Shown here: positions 1-13,352 of the stretch, one piece after another
How positions within the stretch are numbered: position 1 is the first letter of the stretch
Layout of the letters: the number at the start of each line of letters is the position of its first letter
Origin: Gonocerus acuteangulatus
Lineage: Eukaryota > Arthropoda > Insecta > Hemiptera > Coreidae
DNA length: 64,000 nt
Assembly: GCA_946811695.1 (NCBI GenBank)
Contig: OX328125.1
Location: forward strand, 101,232,533 to 101,296,532
Direction: 5' to 3'
Program-made: the position numbers and the translations under genes
Notes under the pieces: generated by a model
Told to the model about the DNA's origin: nothing
Database searches by the model: none
What the model saw: only the letters and a program-made list of their open reading frames with translations

Positions 1-689
1 CTCTAACTACACAGATTAACTGAATATACAATGTTCATTTTGATTTATCAATGGAACTTGGAATATACTATCAAGGTTACTCTAGGTCCTGGATAGGGAA
101 AGGTAGGCCCCAGAAATGCAGTATCGATCAGACTTGTCCTATACGCCCCCCTGCAGTACTCACTCTTCAACACCACCAATAATTTGGCGGGAACTTCAAC
201 AATGCTTTGATCTTCATATTTACAATATACTCATCCATTATCCGGGACTCTATTATCCGGGATTCCAATTAACCGGGGTCTCGATGGGGGAATTTTTATT
301 TTTAGTCCTTCTTTAAATATTATGTACATACGAACATATTTATTGCATTTAATTTTTATTTTTATCAACTAAAGCATTTGATTTCATAATTATGTATTAA
401 ATATTTGTATGTATGTAATGACGATTATGCACATAAATATGAATTTAAATTGATTACGTACATTGTAAACTAAGGAATGGAAAAACAGCGCTGTTTTCGG
501 AAGAATGTGATGATTCAATAGTTTCTGGAAGCATCTCAATTTATTTCCTATTCTTGGAACTGAAATGTTTTCACGTCTTTCTATGAATTCCCTACTGGGC
601 TGTTAGCCTACCAAGGAAATATTACCTCAGTTGGGCTTTAACTCTTCTTCACTCGAGTACATACATACATATGTTACATAAAAATTAAA

Positions 690-958
690 ACGGCTCGAAA
701 AAGAAAACTCGTCGTGTTACCTTTAGAACAAAAATTAACCATTATAAACTGGAAAAAAAGGTGAAAGTGTTAAAAAATTGTCCGCCGAATTCGGAATTGG
801 CGAACAAACAGTTCGTTATATTGTTTATAAGAAAAAAGACATTTCCAACTTGGTCTCGTCGTCGGCCCAAACAATGTGTTCTAGGAAAGCGATGAAGACC
901 TCTTCATTAAAAGACCTAGATCATGCTGTCTATCAATGGTTTTGTCCTAAGCCCCAAC
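690..958 (+). pseudogene. Tigger/pogo-type transposase, N-terminal helix-turn-helix part
   Basis: Reading from about 690 gives a basic start (ARKRKLVVLPLEQKLTII), then a one-base frame change near 760, then GESVKKLSAEFGIGEQTV. That is the layout of the first (psq/CENP-B N-terminal type) helix-turn-helix of pogo/Tigger/jerky proteins. It continues in frame through MKTSSLKDLDHAVYQWF, which resembles the start of the second CENP-B-type DNA-binding domain. Frame is lost at a stop within the second satellite unit. It is a broken gene; the domain call rests on motif recognition only. Confidence 0.7.
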
Positions 959-3900
959 AATGTTTTCTAGGAAAGCGATAAAGACCTCTTCATTAAAAGA
1001 CCTAGATCATGCTGTCTATCAATGGTTTTGTCCTAAGCCCCAACAATGTGTTCTAGGAAAGCGATAAAGACCTCTTCATTAAAAGACCTAGATCATGCTG
1101 TCTATCAATGGTTTTGTCCTAAGCCCCAACAATGTGTTCTAGGAAAGCGATAAAGACCTCTTCATTAAAAGACCTAGATCATGCTGTCTATCAATGGTTT
1201 TGTCCTAAGCCCCAACAATGTGTTCTAGGAAAGCGATAAAGACCTCTTCATTAAAAGACCTAGATCATGCTGTCTATCAATGGTTTTGTCCTAAGCCCCA
1301 ACAATGTGTTCTAGGAAAGCGATAAAGACCTCTTCATTAAAAGACCTAGATCATGCTGTCTATCAATGGTTTTGTCCTAAGCCCCAACAATGTGTTCTAG
1401 GAAAGCGATAAAGACCTCTTCATTAAAAGACCTAGATCATGCTGTCTATCAATGGTTTTGTCCTAAGCCCCAACAATGTGTTCTAGGAAAGCGATAAAGA
1501 CCTCTTCATTAAAAGACCTAGATCATGCTGTCTATCAATGGTTTTGTCCTAAGCCCCAACAATGTGTTCTAGGAAAGCGATAAAGACCTCTTCATTAAAA
1601 GACCTAGATCATGCTGTCTATCAATGTTTTTGTCCTAAGCCCCAACAATGTGTTCTAGAAAAGCGATGATGACCTCTTCATGAAAAGACCTAGATCATGC
1701 TGTCTATCAATGTTTTTGTCCTAAGCCCCAACAATGTGTTCTAGGAAAGCGATGATGACCTCTTCATGAAAAGACCTAGATCATGCTGTCTATCAATGTT
1801 TTTGTCCTAAGCCCCAACGATGTGTTCTAGGAAAGCGATAAAGACCTCTTCATGAAAATACCTAGATCATGCTGTCTATCAATGGTTTTGTCCTAAGCCC
1901 CAACAATGTGTTCTAGGAAAGCGATAAAGACCTCTTCATTAAAATACCTAGATCATGGTGTCTATAAATGGTTTTGTCCTAAGCCCCAACAATGTGTTCT
2001 AGGAAAGCGATGATGACCTCTTCATGAAAAGACCTAGATCATGCTGTCTATCAATGGTTTTGTCCTAAGCCCCAACAATGTGTTCTAGGAAAGCGATAAA
2101 GACCTCTTCATTAAAATACCTAGATCATGCTGTCTATAAATGGTTTTGTCCTAAGCCCCAACAATGTGTTCTAGGAAAGCGATAAAGACCTCTTCATTAA
2201 AATACCTAGATCATGCTGTCTATCAATGGTTTTGTCCTAAGCCCCAACAATGTGTTCTAGGAAAGCGATAAAGACCTCTTCATTAAAATACCTAGATCAT
2301 GCTGTCTATCAATGGTTTTGTCCTATGCCCCAACAATGTGTTCTAGGAAAGCGATGATGACCTCTTCATGAAAAGACCTAGATCATGCTGTCTATCAATG
2401 GTTTTGTCCTAAGCCCCAACAATGTGTTCTAGGAAAGCGATAAAGACCTCTTCATTAAAAGACCTAGATCATGCTGTCTATCAATGTTTTTGTCCTAAGC
2501 CCCAACAATGTGTTCTAGAAAAGCGATGATGACCTCTTCATGAAAAGACCTAGATCATGCTGTCTATCAATGGTTTTGTCCTAAGCCACAACCATGTGTT
2601 CTAGAAAAGCGATAAAGACCTCTTCATTAAAAGACCTAGATCATGCTGTCTATCAATGGTTTTGTCCTAAGCCCCAACAATGTGTTCTAGGAAAGCGATA
2701 AAGACCTCTTCATTAAAAGACCTAGATCATGCTGTCTATCAATGTTTTTGTCCTTAGCCCCAACAATGTGTTCTAGGAAAGCGATGATGACCTCTTCATG
2801 AAAAGACCTAGATCATGCTGTCTATCAATGTTTTTGTCCTAAGCCCCAACAATGTGTTCTAGGAAAGCGATAAAGACCTCTTCATTAAAATACCTAGATC
2901 ATGCTGTCTATCAATGGTTTTGTCCTAAGCCCCAACAATGTGTTCTAGGAAAGCGATAAAGACCTCTTCATTAAAATACCTAGATCATGCTGTCTATAAA
3001 TGGTTTTGTCCTATGCCCCAACAATGTGTTCTAGGAAAGCGATGATGACCTCTTCATGAAAATACCTAGATCATGCTGTCTATCAATGGTTTTGTCCTAA
3101 GCCCCAACAATGTGTTCTAGGAAAGCGATAAAGACCTCTTCATTAAAATACCTAGATCATGCTGTCTATAAATGGTTTTGTCCTAAGCCCCAACAATGTG
3201 TTCTAGGAAAGCGATGATGACCTCTTCATGAAAAGACCTAGATCATGCTGTCTATCAATGGTTTTGTCCTAAGCCCCAACAATGTGTTCTAGGAAAGCGA
3301 TAAAGACCTCTTCATTAAAATACCTAGATCATGCTGTCTATAAATGGTTTTGTCCTAAGCCCCAACAATGTGTTCTAGGAAAGCGATAAAGACCTCTTCA
3401 TTAAAATACCTAGATCATGCTGTCTATCAATGGTTTTGTCCTAAGCCCCAACAATGTGTTCTAGGAAAGCGATAAAGACCTCTTCATTAAAATACCTAGA
3501 TCATGCTGTCTATAAATGGTTTTGTCCTATGCCCCAACAATGTGTTCTAGGAAAGCGATGATGACCTCTTCATGAAAATACCTAGATCATGCTGTCTATC
3601 AATGGTTTTGTCCTAAGCCCCAACAATGTGTTCTAGGAAAGCGATAAAGACCTCTTCATTAAAATACCTAGATCATGCTGTCTATAAATGGTTTTGTCCT
3701 AAGCCCCAACAATGTGTTCTAGGAAAGCGATGATGACCTCTTCATGAAAAGACCTAGATCATGCTGTCTATCAATGGTTTTGTCCTAAGCCCCAACAATG
3801 TGTTCTAGGAAAGCGATGAGGACCTCTTCATTAAAAGACCTAGATCATGCTGTCTATCAATGGTTTTGTCCTAAGCCCCAACAATGTGTTCTAGAAAAGC

Positions 3901-6900
3901 GATAAAGACCTCTTTATGAAAAGACCTAGATCATGCTGTCTATAAATGGTTTTGTCCTAAGCCCCAACAATGTGTTCTAGGAAAGCGATGAGGACCTCTT
4001 CATTAAAATACCTAGATCATGCTGTCTATAAATGGTTTTGTCCTATGCCCCAACAATGTGTTCTAGGAAAGCGATAAAGGCCTCTTTATGAAAAGACCTA
4101 GATCATGCTGTCTATCAATGTTTTTGTCCTAAGCCCCAACAATGTGTTCTAGGAAAGCGATAAAGACCTCTTCATTAAAATACCTAGATCATGCTGTCTA
4201 TCAATGGTTTTGTCCAAAGCCCCTACAATGTGTTCTAGGAAAGCGATAAAGACCTCTTCATTAAAATACCTAGATCATGCTGTCTATAAATGGTTTTGTC
4301 CTATGCCCCAACAATGTGTTCTAGGAAAGCGATGATGACCTCTTCATGAAAATACCTAGATCATGCTGTCTATCAATGGTTTTGTCCTAAGTCCCAACAA
4401 TGTGTTCTAGGAAAGCGATAAAGACCTCTTCATTAAAATACCTAGATCATGCTGTCTATAAATGGTTTTGTCCTAAGCCCCAACAATGTGTTGTAGGAAA
4501 GCGATGATGACCTCTTCATGAAAAGACCTAGATCATGCTGTCTATCAATGGTTTTGTCCTAAGCCCCAACAATGTGTTCTAGGAAAGCGATAAAGACCTC
4601 TTCATTAAAATACCTAGATCATGCTGTCTATAAATGGTTTTGTCCTAAGCCCCAACAATGTGTTCTAGGAAAGCGATAAAGACCTCTTCATTAAAATACC
4701 TAGATCATGCTGTCTATCAATGGTTTTGTCCTAAGCCCCAACAATGTGTTCTAGGAAAGCGATAAAGACCTCTTCATTAAAATACCTAGATCATGCTGTC
4801 TATAAATGGTTTTGTCCTATGCCCCAACAATGTGTTCTAGGAAAGCGATGATGGCCTCTTCATGAAAATACCTAGATCATGCTGTCTATCAATGGTTTCG
4901 TCCTAAGCCCCAACAATGTGTTCTAGGAAAGCGATAAAGACCTCTTCATTAAAATACCTAGATCATGCTGTCTATAAATGGTTTTGTCCTAAGCCCCAAC
5001 AATGTGTTCTAGGAAAGCGATGATGACCTCTTCATGAAAAGACCTAGATCATGCTGTCTATCAATGGTTTTGTCCTAAGCCCCAACAATGTGTTCTAGGA
5101 AAGCGTTGAGGACCTCTTCATTAAAAGACCTAGATCATGCTGTCTATCAATGGTTTTGTCCTAAGCCCCAACAATGTGTTCTAGAAAAGCGATAAAGACC
5201 TCTTTATGAAAAGACCTAGATCATGCTGTCTATAAATGGTTTTGTCCTAAGCCCCAACAATGTGTTCTAGGAAAGCGATGAGGACCTCTTCATTAAAATA
5301 CCTAGATCATGCTGTCTATAAATGGTTTTGTCCTATGCCCCAACAATGTGTTCTAGGAAAGCGATAAAGACCTCTTTATGAAAAGACCTAGATCATGCTG
5401 TCTATCAATGGTTTTGTCCTAAGCCCCAACAATGTGTTCTAGGAAAGCGATAAATACCTCTACATTAAAAGACCTAGATCATGCTGTCTATAAATGGTTT
5501 TGTCCTATGCCCCAACAATGTGTTCTAGGAAACCGATAAAGACCTCTTCATTAAAAGACCTAGATCATGCTGTCTATCAATGGTTTTGCCCTAAGCCCCA
5601 ACAATGTGTTCTAGGAAAGCGATGAGGACCTCTTCATTAAAAGACCTAGATCATACTGTCTATCAATGGTTTTGTCCTAAGCCCCAACAATGTGTTCTAG
5701 GAAAGCGATAAAGACCTCTTCATTAAAATACCTAGATCATGCTGTCTATAAATGGTTTTGTCCTAAGCCCCAACAATGTGTTGTAGGAAAGCGATGATGA
5801 CCTCTTCATGAAAAGACCTAGATCATGCTGTCTATCAATGGTTTTGTCCTAAGCCCCAACAATGTGTTCTAGGAAAGCGATAAAGACCTCTTCATTAAAA
5901 TACCTAGATCATGCTGTCTATAAATGGTTTTGTCCTAAGCCCCAACAATGTGTTCTAGGAAAGCGATAAAGACCTCTTCATTAAAATACCTAGATCATGC
6001 TGTCTATCAATGGTTTTGTCCTAAGCCCCAACAATGTGTTCTAGGAAAGCGATAAAGACCTCTTCATTAAAATACCTAGATCATGCTGTCTATAAATGGT
6101 TTTGTCCTATGCCCCAACAATGTGTTCTAGGAAAGCGATGATGACCTCTTCATGAAAATACCTAGATCATGCTGTCTATCAATGGTTTCGTCCTAAGCCC
6201 CAACAATGTGTTCTAGGAAAGCGATAAAGACCTCTTCATTAAAATACCTAGATCATGCTGTCTATAAATGGTTTTGTCCTAAGCCCCAACAATGTGTTCT
6301 AGGAAAGCGATGATGACCTCTTCATGAAAAGACCTAGATCATGCTGTCTATCAATGGTTTTGTCCTAAGCCCCAACAATGTGTTCTAGGAAAGCGATGAG
6401 GACCTCTTCATTAAAAGACCTAGATCATGCTGTCTATCAATGGTTTTGTCCTAAGCCCCAACAATGTGTTCTAGAAAAGCGATAAAGACCTCTTTATGAA
6501 AAGACCTAGATCATGCTGTCTATAAATGGTTTTGTCCTAAGCCCCAACAATGTGTTCTAGGAAAGCGATGAGGACCTCTTCATTAAAATACCTAGATCAT
6601 GCTGTCTATAAATGGTTTTGTCCTATGCCCCAACAATGTGTTCTAGGAAAGCGATAAAGACCTCTTTATGAAAAGACCTAGATCATGCTGTCTATCAATG
6701 GTTTTGTCCTAAGCCCCAACAATGTGTTCTAGGAAAGCGATAAAGACCTCTTCATTAAAAGACCTAGATCATGCTGTCTATAAATGGTTTTGTCCTATGC
6801 CCCAACAATGTGTTCTAGGAAACCGATAAAGACCTCTTCATTAAAAGACCTAGATCATGCTGTCTATCAATGGTTTTGTCCTAAGCCCCAACAATGTGTT

Positions 6901-7737
6901 CTAGGAAAGCGATGAGGACCTCTTCATTAAAAGACCTAGATCATACTGTCTATCAATGGTTTTGTCCTAAGCCCCAACAATGTGTTCTAGGAAAGCGATA
7001 AAGACCTCTTCATTAAAAGACCTAGATCATGCTGTCTATAAATGGTTTTGTCCTATGCCCCAACAATGTGTTCTAGGAAAGCGATAAAGACCTCTTCATT
7101 AAAAGACCTAGATCATGCTGTCTATAAATGGTTTTGTCCTATGCCCCAACAATGTGTTCTAGGAAAGCGATGAGGACCTCTTCATTAAAAGACCTAGATC
7201 ATACTGTCTATCAATGGTTTTGTCCTAAGCCCCAACAATGTGTTCTAGGAAAGCGATGACGACCTCTTTATGAAAAGACCTAGATCATGCTGTCTATAAA
7301 TGGTTTTGTCCTATGCCCCAACAATGTGTTCTAGGAAAGCGATAAAGACCTCTTCATTAAAAGACCTAGATCATGCTGTCTATAAATGGTTTTGTCCTAT
7401 GCCCCAACAATGTGTTCTAGGAAAGCGATAAAGACCTCTTCATTAAAAGACCTAGATCATGCTGTCTATCAATGGTTTTGTCCTAAGCCCCAACAATGTG
7501 TTCTAGGAAAGCGATAAAGACCTCTTCATTAAAATACCTAGATCGTGCTGTCTATAAATGGTTTTGTCCTAAGCCCCAACAATGTGTTCTAGGAAAGCGA
7601 TAAAGACCTCTTCATTAAAATACCTAGATCATGCTGTCTATAAATGGTTTTGTCCTAAGCCCCAACAATGTGTTCTAGGAAAGCGATAAAGACCTCTTCA
7701 TTAAAAGACCTAGATCATGCTGTCTATCAATGGTTTT
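873..7737 (+). repeat. 86-bp satellite array, 80 units, with 1,290-bp higher-order period
   Basis: The motif AATGTGTTCTAGG (or a one-base variant) recurs every 86 bp from 873 to 7667; 7667 minus 873 is exactly 79 x 86, so there is no net insertion or deletion over 80 units. Units differ at a few diagnostic sites: GATAAAG/GATGATG/GATGAGG/GATGAAG, CATTAAAA/CATGAAAA, GACCTAG/TACCTAG, TATCAATGG/TATAAATGG and CCTAAG/CCTATG. Rare variants repeat at a spacing of 1,290 bp (15 units): TTGTAGG at 4491 and 5781, AATGGTTTCG at 4891 and 6181, AACCGATAAAG at 5531 and 6821, TCATACTG at 5651 and 6941. The unit is a piece of the surrounding transposase frame (see the Tigger entries); 86 is not a multiple of three, so the array itself is not coding. 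Confidence 0.95.
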
Positions 7738-7830
7738 ACAAAAAGACACTGAGAGACTTCCTATTTCTGGACCAATTGTGAGTGAAAAAGCGATGTGGTT
7801 TTATGAAAACGTCTATACACATTTCTCAAT
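7731..7830 (+). pseudogene. Tigger-type transposase fragment after the satellite
   Basis: Directly after the last unit, with one frame change, the sequence encodes ERLPISGPIVSEKAMWFYEN. This fits the segment that follows the tryptophan-phenylalanine motif of the second CENP-B-type helix-turn-helix in Tigger/jerky proteins (P-I-S-G-P-x-V/L-x-x-K-A). It shows that the array sits between two neighbouring pieces of one transposase frame. The catalytic domain does not follow. Confidence 0.7.
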
Positions 7831-8085
7831 GCAAATAAAAAGGTTCACATGACATCTTGTACACAGTTTTTCTTTATAACCTTATAATCCAGCAAATTTA
7901 GTCAATAAAATATTGTGTTTCGATTAACCGGGGTTTTCGATTATCCGTGGACCACCCTCCCCGTCATTACCCCGGAAAATGGAGGTTCTACTGTATGATT
8001 CACGATTAGTGTCATTTATGCATAACATTACAGTTTGGTAATTGGATTTATTGTTGTTAATTTTTATTTTATTATTAGCTGTTAC

Positions 8086-8662
8086 CCAGTGTGCCATGCT
8101 ACACCTACTTTCTGCCTATGACTCTCCCCTTATCAAGATCTACCTGTGTACCCAGTTACGTCAAAATCGGTCAAACGGTGTGAATTTGTTTATTTCTGTC
8201 ATGTAATTTATAAAGCAGACGGCAGAGGCCAGCACTACAGCCTGCGAGTAGGTAGCTCTTATCAAAGAAAGGCCAGCGCTCCTTAGTTAGACAGTAACTG
8301 TTGATATAAAATTGAAATAAACAGCATTACATGATTATATAATGATGTAAAGTCATCAATGAGTTCGAGTTATTATAATTATCAAGAACATAAAAAAATA
8401 AATTTGAGACATTATTTAAAATGGCTGTCGATTCAAAATGGCCTTCAGAATCTGAATGGTTCAGTATTCCTAATTTTTCTCGAACAAAACTTTTGACCTT
8501 TTGACCAAATTTTGAAATTTGATTATTTTGACCTAGCCTAGGAGATTTCCTGTATCAAGAACTACCTGTGTGCCATGTTTGGTCAAAATCGGTCAAAGGG
8601 TGTAGATTTGTGTAAGGAACAAACAGACAAACAGACAGACACGTGATTTTTGTATATATAGA
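8086..8662 (+). repeat. Interspersed repeat with LINE-like 3' tail
   Basis: It starts TAGCTGTTACCCAGTG and ends with the block AACAAACAGACAAACAGAC..CACGTG followed by TATATATAGAT. It contains two copies of a motif of the type CGGTCAAACGGTGTGAATTTG. The same start and end blocks occur at about 17205-17540, and the inner motif recurs at 18270-18355 and in the tandem array at 26926-27545. The layout resembles 3' portions of non-LTR retrotransposons seen in insects, but no coding is left and the class is uncertain. Confidence 0.45.
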
Positions 8663-8681
8663 TTTGTGCTATTATTTTATA

Positions 8682-9570
8682 GGGGGTCTCCCCGTGGTCT
8701 AGTAGCTAGCGCAATGCGGAAAATAGTGGGTTGAACCCTCACCGGCACACAATAGGGCCAAACAATATTTCGTGTTTCAAATAAGGCTAAAGCCGCCAAA
8801 TCTTAACCGATTTCAACTTGTTTCTTTTTAAAAATAAAGCTAATAAAATTTAGAACAACTTTGTCTTACCAGAGTTTTGTTTTTTTGTTTCCCCTGATTA
8901 TTTAATTACGTGTGAATAATTCACGATTTTTTACAATTGAGCATAAAATAATATTTTATTTTTTATCTAACTTAATATCAGCACTTATATCTTTGAAATT
9001 AAACATTCAAATCATGATTAGACTTGGAAAAAAGTATACTGACATCATCAAAACGTAAATTTATCCTTATTCAACAATGAGATTAATTGAAATAATATGT
9101 TTCTTGAATGATTTAAAAATATATTTTGAATTTTCACCAATTCTATTTCAAATCAGGATTTGAATGTTTGATTTCAACGATATCAGTGTTGATATATAGT
9201 TAGATAAAAAATAAAATATTATTTTATGCTCAGTTTTAAAAGTTCGTCAATTATACACACGTAATTTAATAAACAGGGGAAACAAAAAGCAAAAACCTGG
9301 CCAGACAAAGTTGTTTTAAATTTTATTAGCTTTCATTTAAATAAACGTGCATTGAAATTGGTTAAGACTTAGAGGCCGTAGCCTTTTTTTAAACACGCGA
9401 TGTTGTTTGGCCTCACTGTGCGGCGGCAGGAATTTTCTCATCTCACTGAGAAAATTCCTCGCTACCCCAGTATGTCGGCGCTAATGGCCCAGATGTCGAT
9501 GCGCCTTAAAAAAAAATAAAAAAAAAAAATAAATAAATAAATAAAAAAAAATAAAAAAAAATAAAAAATA
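8682..9570 (+). mobile_element. tRNA-headed SINE (family A), split by a later insertion
   Basis: 8682-8747 has the tRNA-like head with an A-box-like TGGTCTAGTAGC and a B-box region. The element resumes at about 9421 with GGCAGGAATTTTCTCATCTC and ends in the hairpin tail GGCGCTAATGGCC..GATGCGCC plus an A-rich stretch to 9570. The 673 bases between are a separate foldback element (8748-9420). The other full copies in this window (28302-28491, 42694-42872, 44940-45103) run through this point without a break. Confidence 0.8.
8748..9420. mobile_element. Foldback DNA element inserted in a SINE
   Basis: The two halves are inverted copies: the left arm begins CACAATAGGGCCAAACAA and the right arm, read on the minus strand, begins CACAGTGAGGCCAAACAA, and both continue through TCTTAACC, AGCTAATAAAATTTA and CTTTGTC into TGTTTCCCCTG. 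The flanks are CGGCA on the left (8743-8747) and CGGCG on the right (9421-9425), which would be a 5-bp GC-rich target duplication of Transib type. An 8-bp reading (CACCGGCA/CGGCGGCA, 6 of 8) would fit hAT. No transposase is present. The superfamily is open. Confidence 0.75.
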
Positions 9571-9641
9571 AAGTTTATACGCTCAGTTTCTTAATTAGTC
9601 CCTCATTATTGAAACTCACGAAATATTATTGTTCATTTTTT

Positions 9642-10083
9642 GGTAAAAATGAAGTTTCACGCCCTCAAAACCGATTTCTTTCAAATTTTGTACAATAACG
9701 TATTTTGATACACTAAACACGAATACGTTAAAAAAAACCTTCGCATTTAACTAGGAAAGAAGTTATTAAGCACTAAAGTTAATAGAATAATTAATAGAAT
9801 TCTATTAATTTTAGCGAGTTGGATTGACTGGGGTTTTGTTATCTTCTTGAGCGAGCGTAGCGAGCGGAAACGCATAGCATGTATGCCTTAAAGTCGTCAC
9901 AAATTTAGTTGTTTACATTAGCTCTCATAACCCGCATAACAGTGAACTTTAGTGCTTAATAAATTCATTCCTAGTTAAATGCGAAGGTTTTTTTTAACGT
10001 ATTCGTGTTTAGTGCATCAAAATACGTTATTGTACAAAACTTGAAAGAAATCGGCTTTGAGGGCGTGAAACTTCATTTTTACC
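9642..10083. mobile_element. Foldback element, family F2, 442 bp
   Basis: Arms of about 135 bp: 9642-9780 is the inverted counterpart of 9945-10083. The ends are GGTAAAAATGAAGTTTC and its complement. The flanks carry CATTTTTT on both sides (9634-9641 and 10084-10091), an exact but low-complexity 8-bp target duplication. The loop holds an AT-rich palindrome and a GAGCGAGCGTAGCGAGCGG block. A second, larger copy lies at 36565-38034. Non-coding. Confidence 0.8.
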
Positions 10084-10091
10084 CATTTTTT

Positions 10092-11651
10092 TTTTAATTA
10101 AACATTAGCTGACCCTTACGTACCGGCGATTGAGTTCTCGTCTTTGTCCTTTGTTTAGATTTAGTCCGCAGCAGATGAAACAGTTGTTTGTTGTTTGTAA
10201 TGTGTGTTCTTCGAAAACAAGACTAAGATGTTGAATGAGTAATTTCCGCTACTGTAAGTTTTCTGTGCATTGTGGCTTCCCAAATCTCTCTTTTCTTTTA
10301 GATGTGATTGGAGTAGGTGTTTACAATTTTCACAAAATATGAACACTATATATATATTAATCTTTGCGAATGAGAATATCGATGCGAACGTTATGGAAAA
10401 GCGCTAAGAGGACGTAGCTCCTGCGAATCGGACTTCTAGAATATGTACGTGCGTAAATCCCAATAAGTTCCGACCCCATCTCCTCTCCAACCTCCACAGA
10501 CTCAGCTGACCCGTAAACTCGAACTCATCTATTGTAGATCCCCGATAGTACAGGATAGTAGAAATGCTGAGGCTGTTATAGTAAAGAGATGGGACAACAA
10601 TAGCAGGAGATAAGAACGGAGAAGGCCCAACTCTTGGAGACGATTCACCGGATTATTTGGAGCAACGGGTACTGATAACGGGAACTTTATCATTGGACTG
10701 GGTGAAGATTAGGAGAGGACGGAAGAATCTGGAACAGACAAGTATGCTAAGCAGGAAAGCAGAATGCTTAATTAATTAAGAATTCAAGAAAATTTAAAAC
10801 GGCCTGAAAATACAAATAAATGCAAAAACAACAAGAAAAATATAATGGCTTTAGATATTTGCCACGTAATGATGAAAGTAATTTGGGACATAGTAAGATG
10901 TAGAAGTCCGATTCTAAGTTCGGAAATAATTTGACATTAAATGCAATAGGTCAATTTTCCAGTGTAAACGGATTGTTTCGTTTGCTAAAAAATAAAATAA
11001 AAAGTCCGTCATTTTAGCACTTTTACAAGATCTTTTAAATCGTACCAACCACCTGCAAGAGCACGCACACAACACTACAAAATTTACAGCACCATATGAC
11101 ACTAAAGATAGGACGCAGACTTGACGCACTTTAAAGATTACAAATAAACAAACAACTAAATTTCAATGGAACTATCGTTAACGCTAATTAGGGCTCGAAA
11201 TGTAACCCATTTTAAGTCCAAAAGTCCGACTCGCAGAACTGCGTCATCTTAGCGCGGTTCCGTCCTTATTCCTAATGTCATTTGGAAAGGTTGTAATAAA
11301 AACAGTTATAATTTCGGTTAGACCACAAATAGGTCACAATTGTAAGGGTACGTACTTCTACCTAATGGAAAAATTACTCCCTGGGCTTATCAAGGTTCGC
11401 TCTAAAAACACACTGCTTACTGTTTCTTATTTTCTCTTACCATAATACTAATTTTACAGATAATGCAATTTTAAAAAAAGAAAGAAATGAAATTTGAAGT
11501 TTTAAGCTCTTATTTCACTCTAAAAACCATGTTTCGGTGGAAGGATTCTGCTGGTTAACGAACTTGACCTTTCAAATTACACGAAGGATGTATGTACAAA
11601 ATTTCATCAAAATCGGACCATTTTAGAGCCACCTAGAGAGCGAACAGACAA

Positions 11652-11652
<1 letters not shown>
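10092..11652. repeat. Repeat-derived stretch with an inverted pair; no gene seen
   Basis: 10401-10440 (GCGCTAAGAGGACGTAG..CGAATCGGACTT) is the inverted partner of 11219-11256 (AAGTCCGACTCGCAG..CATCTTAGCGC). The same motif appears near 18990-19085 and, inverted, near 33205-33235, so it is part of an interspersed repeat. 11520-11650 (GTTAACGAACTTGACC, CAAAATCGGACC, AGCGAACAGACAAATATG) is a fragment also seen near 49860-50000 and 52140-52320. No open frame of interest. Confidence 0.45.
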
Positions 11653-12914
<1,262 letters not shown>

Positions 12915-12976
<62 letters not shown>

Positions 12977-12981
12977 TATAT
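12915..12981. repeat. (TA)n microsatellite
   Basis: Almost pure TA dinucleotides directly right of the F1 element and left of a SINE. Confidence 0.95.
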
Positions 12982-12983
12982 AA

Positions 12984-13277
12984 AATCAGTTCCGTAACAG
13001 GCCACGACGGCTCTGAGGGGCAGATACTATAGAGGTATCTGATTCATGACCATACGGCACACTAGGGAGATAGTTTGGTCAGTGCTATGCTCCGTCCGAT
13101 TTTCCCCTGCTTCGACTGCTAGGGTCATGCTGGGTTGGCCTACGGACGGCCAGGGAGGCCGACGTCAACTCATGAACGAAGAAACTAGAAGAAAAAATCT
13201 TTAGTGCTTGCTCGGGATTTGAACTCAGGACCTCCAACTTATTTGTCCAGTGCTCTACCACTGAGCTAACCTCGCCC
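12984..13277 (-). mobile_element. tRNA-headed SINE, family B
   Basis: On the minus strand it starts GGGGGCGAGGTTAGCTCAGT (A-box TTAGCTCAGTGG) with a B-box region GAGTTCAAATCCC, so the head is tRNA-like. It continues into a body of about 200 bp that ends near GGCCTGTTACGGAACTGATT. Other copies: 32160-32505 (minus) and 59878-60160 (plus). The tail differs from that of family A. Confidence 0.85.

Positions 13278-13351
<74 letters not shown>
13278..13351. repeat. (TA)n(CA)n microsatellite
   Basis: TA dinucleotides to about 13336, then CA dinucleotides. Confidence 0.95.

Positions 13352-13352
<1 letters not shown>

Larger units (their letters stand above)
230..7993 (+). mobile_element. Tigger/pogo-like DNA transposon remnant, inflated by a satellite
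   Basis: The right end (about 7915-7993) reads, on the minus strand, as a Tigger-type terminal repeat starting CAGTAGAACCTCC and followed by TA at 7994-7995. The left side at about 235-290 carries the matching degenerate motifs (two ATTATCCGGGA-like blocks and an AATTAACCGGGG block), in opposite orientation to the right end. Between them lie the N-terminal DNA-binding part of a Tigger/jerky-type transposase, the 86-bp array, a few more transposase codons and no recognisable DDE catalytic domain. The element is therefore non-autonomous. The exact left terminus is not clear; 230 is approximate. Confidence 0.72.

Noticed and set aside
873..7737. Possible CRISPR-like or coding tandem repeat
   Set aside because: Units abut without spacers, the period is not a multiple of three and most units carry TAA; it is a satellite.
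13085..13351. 88-codon minus-strand open frame with Tyr-Ile repeats
   Set aside because: It translates a TA tract joined to a SINE head.
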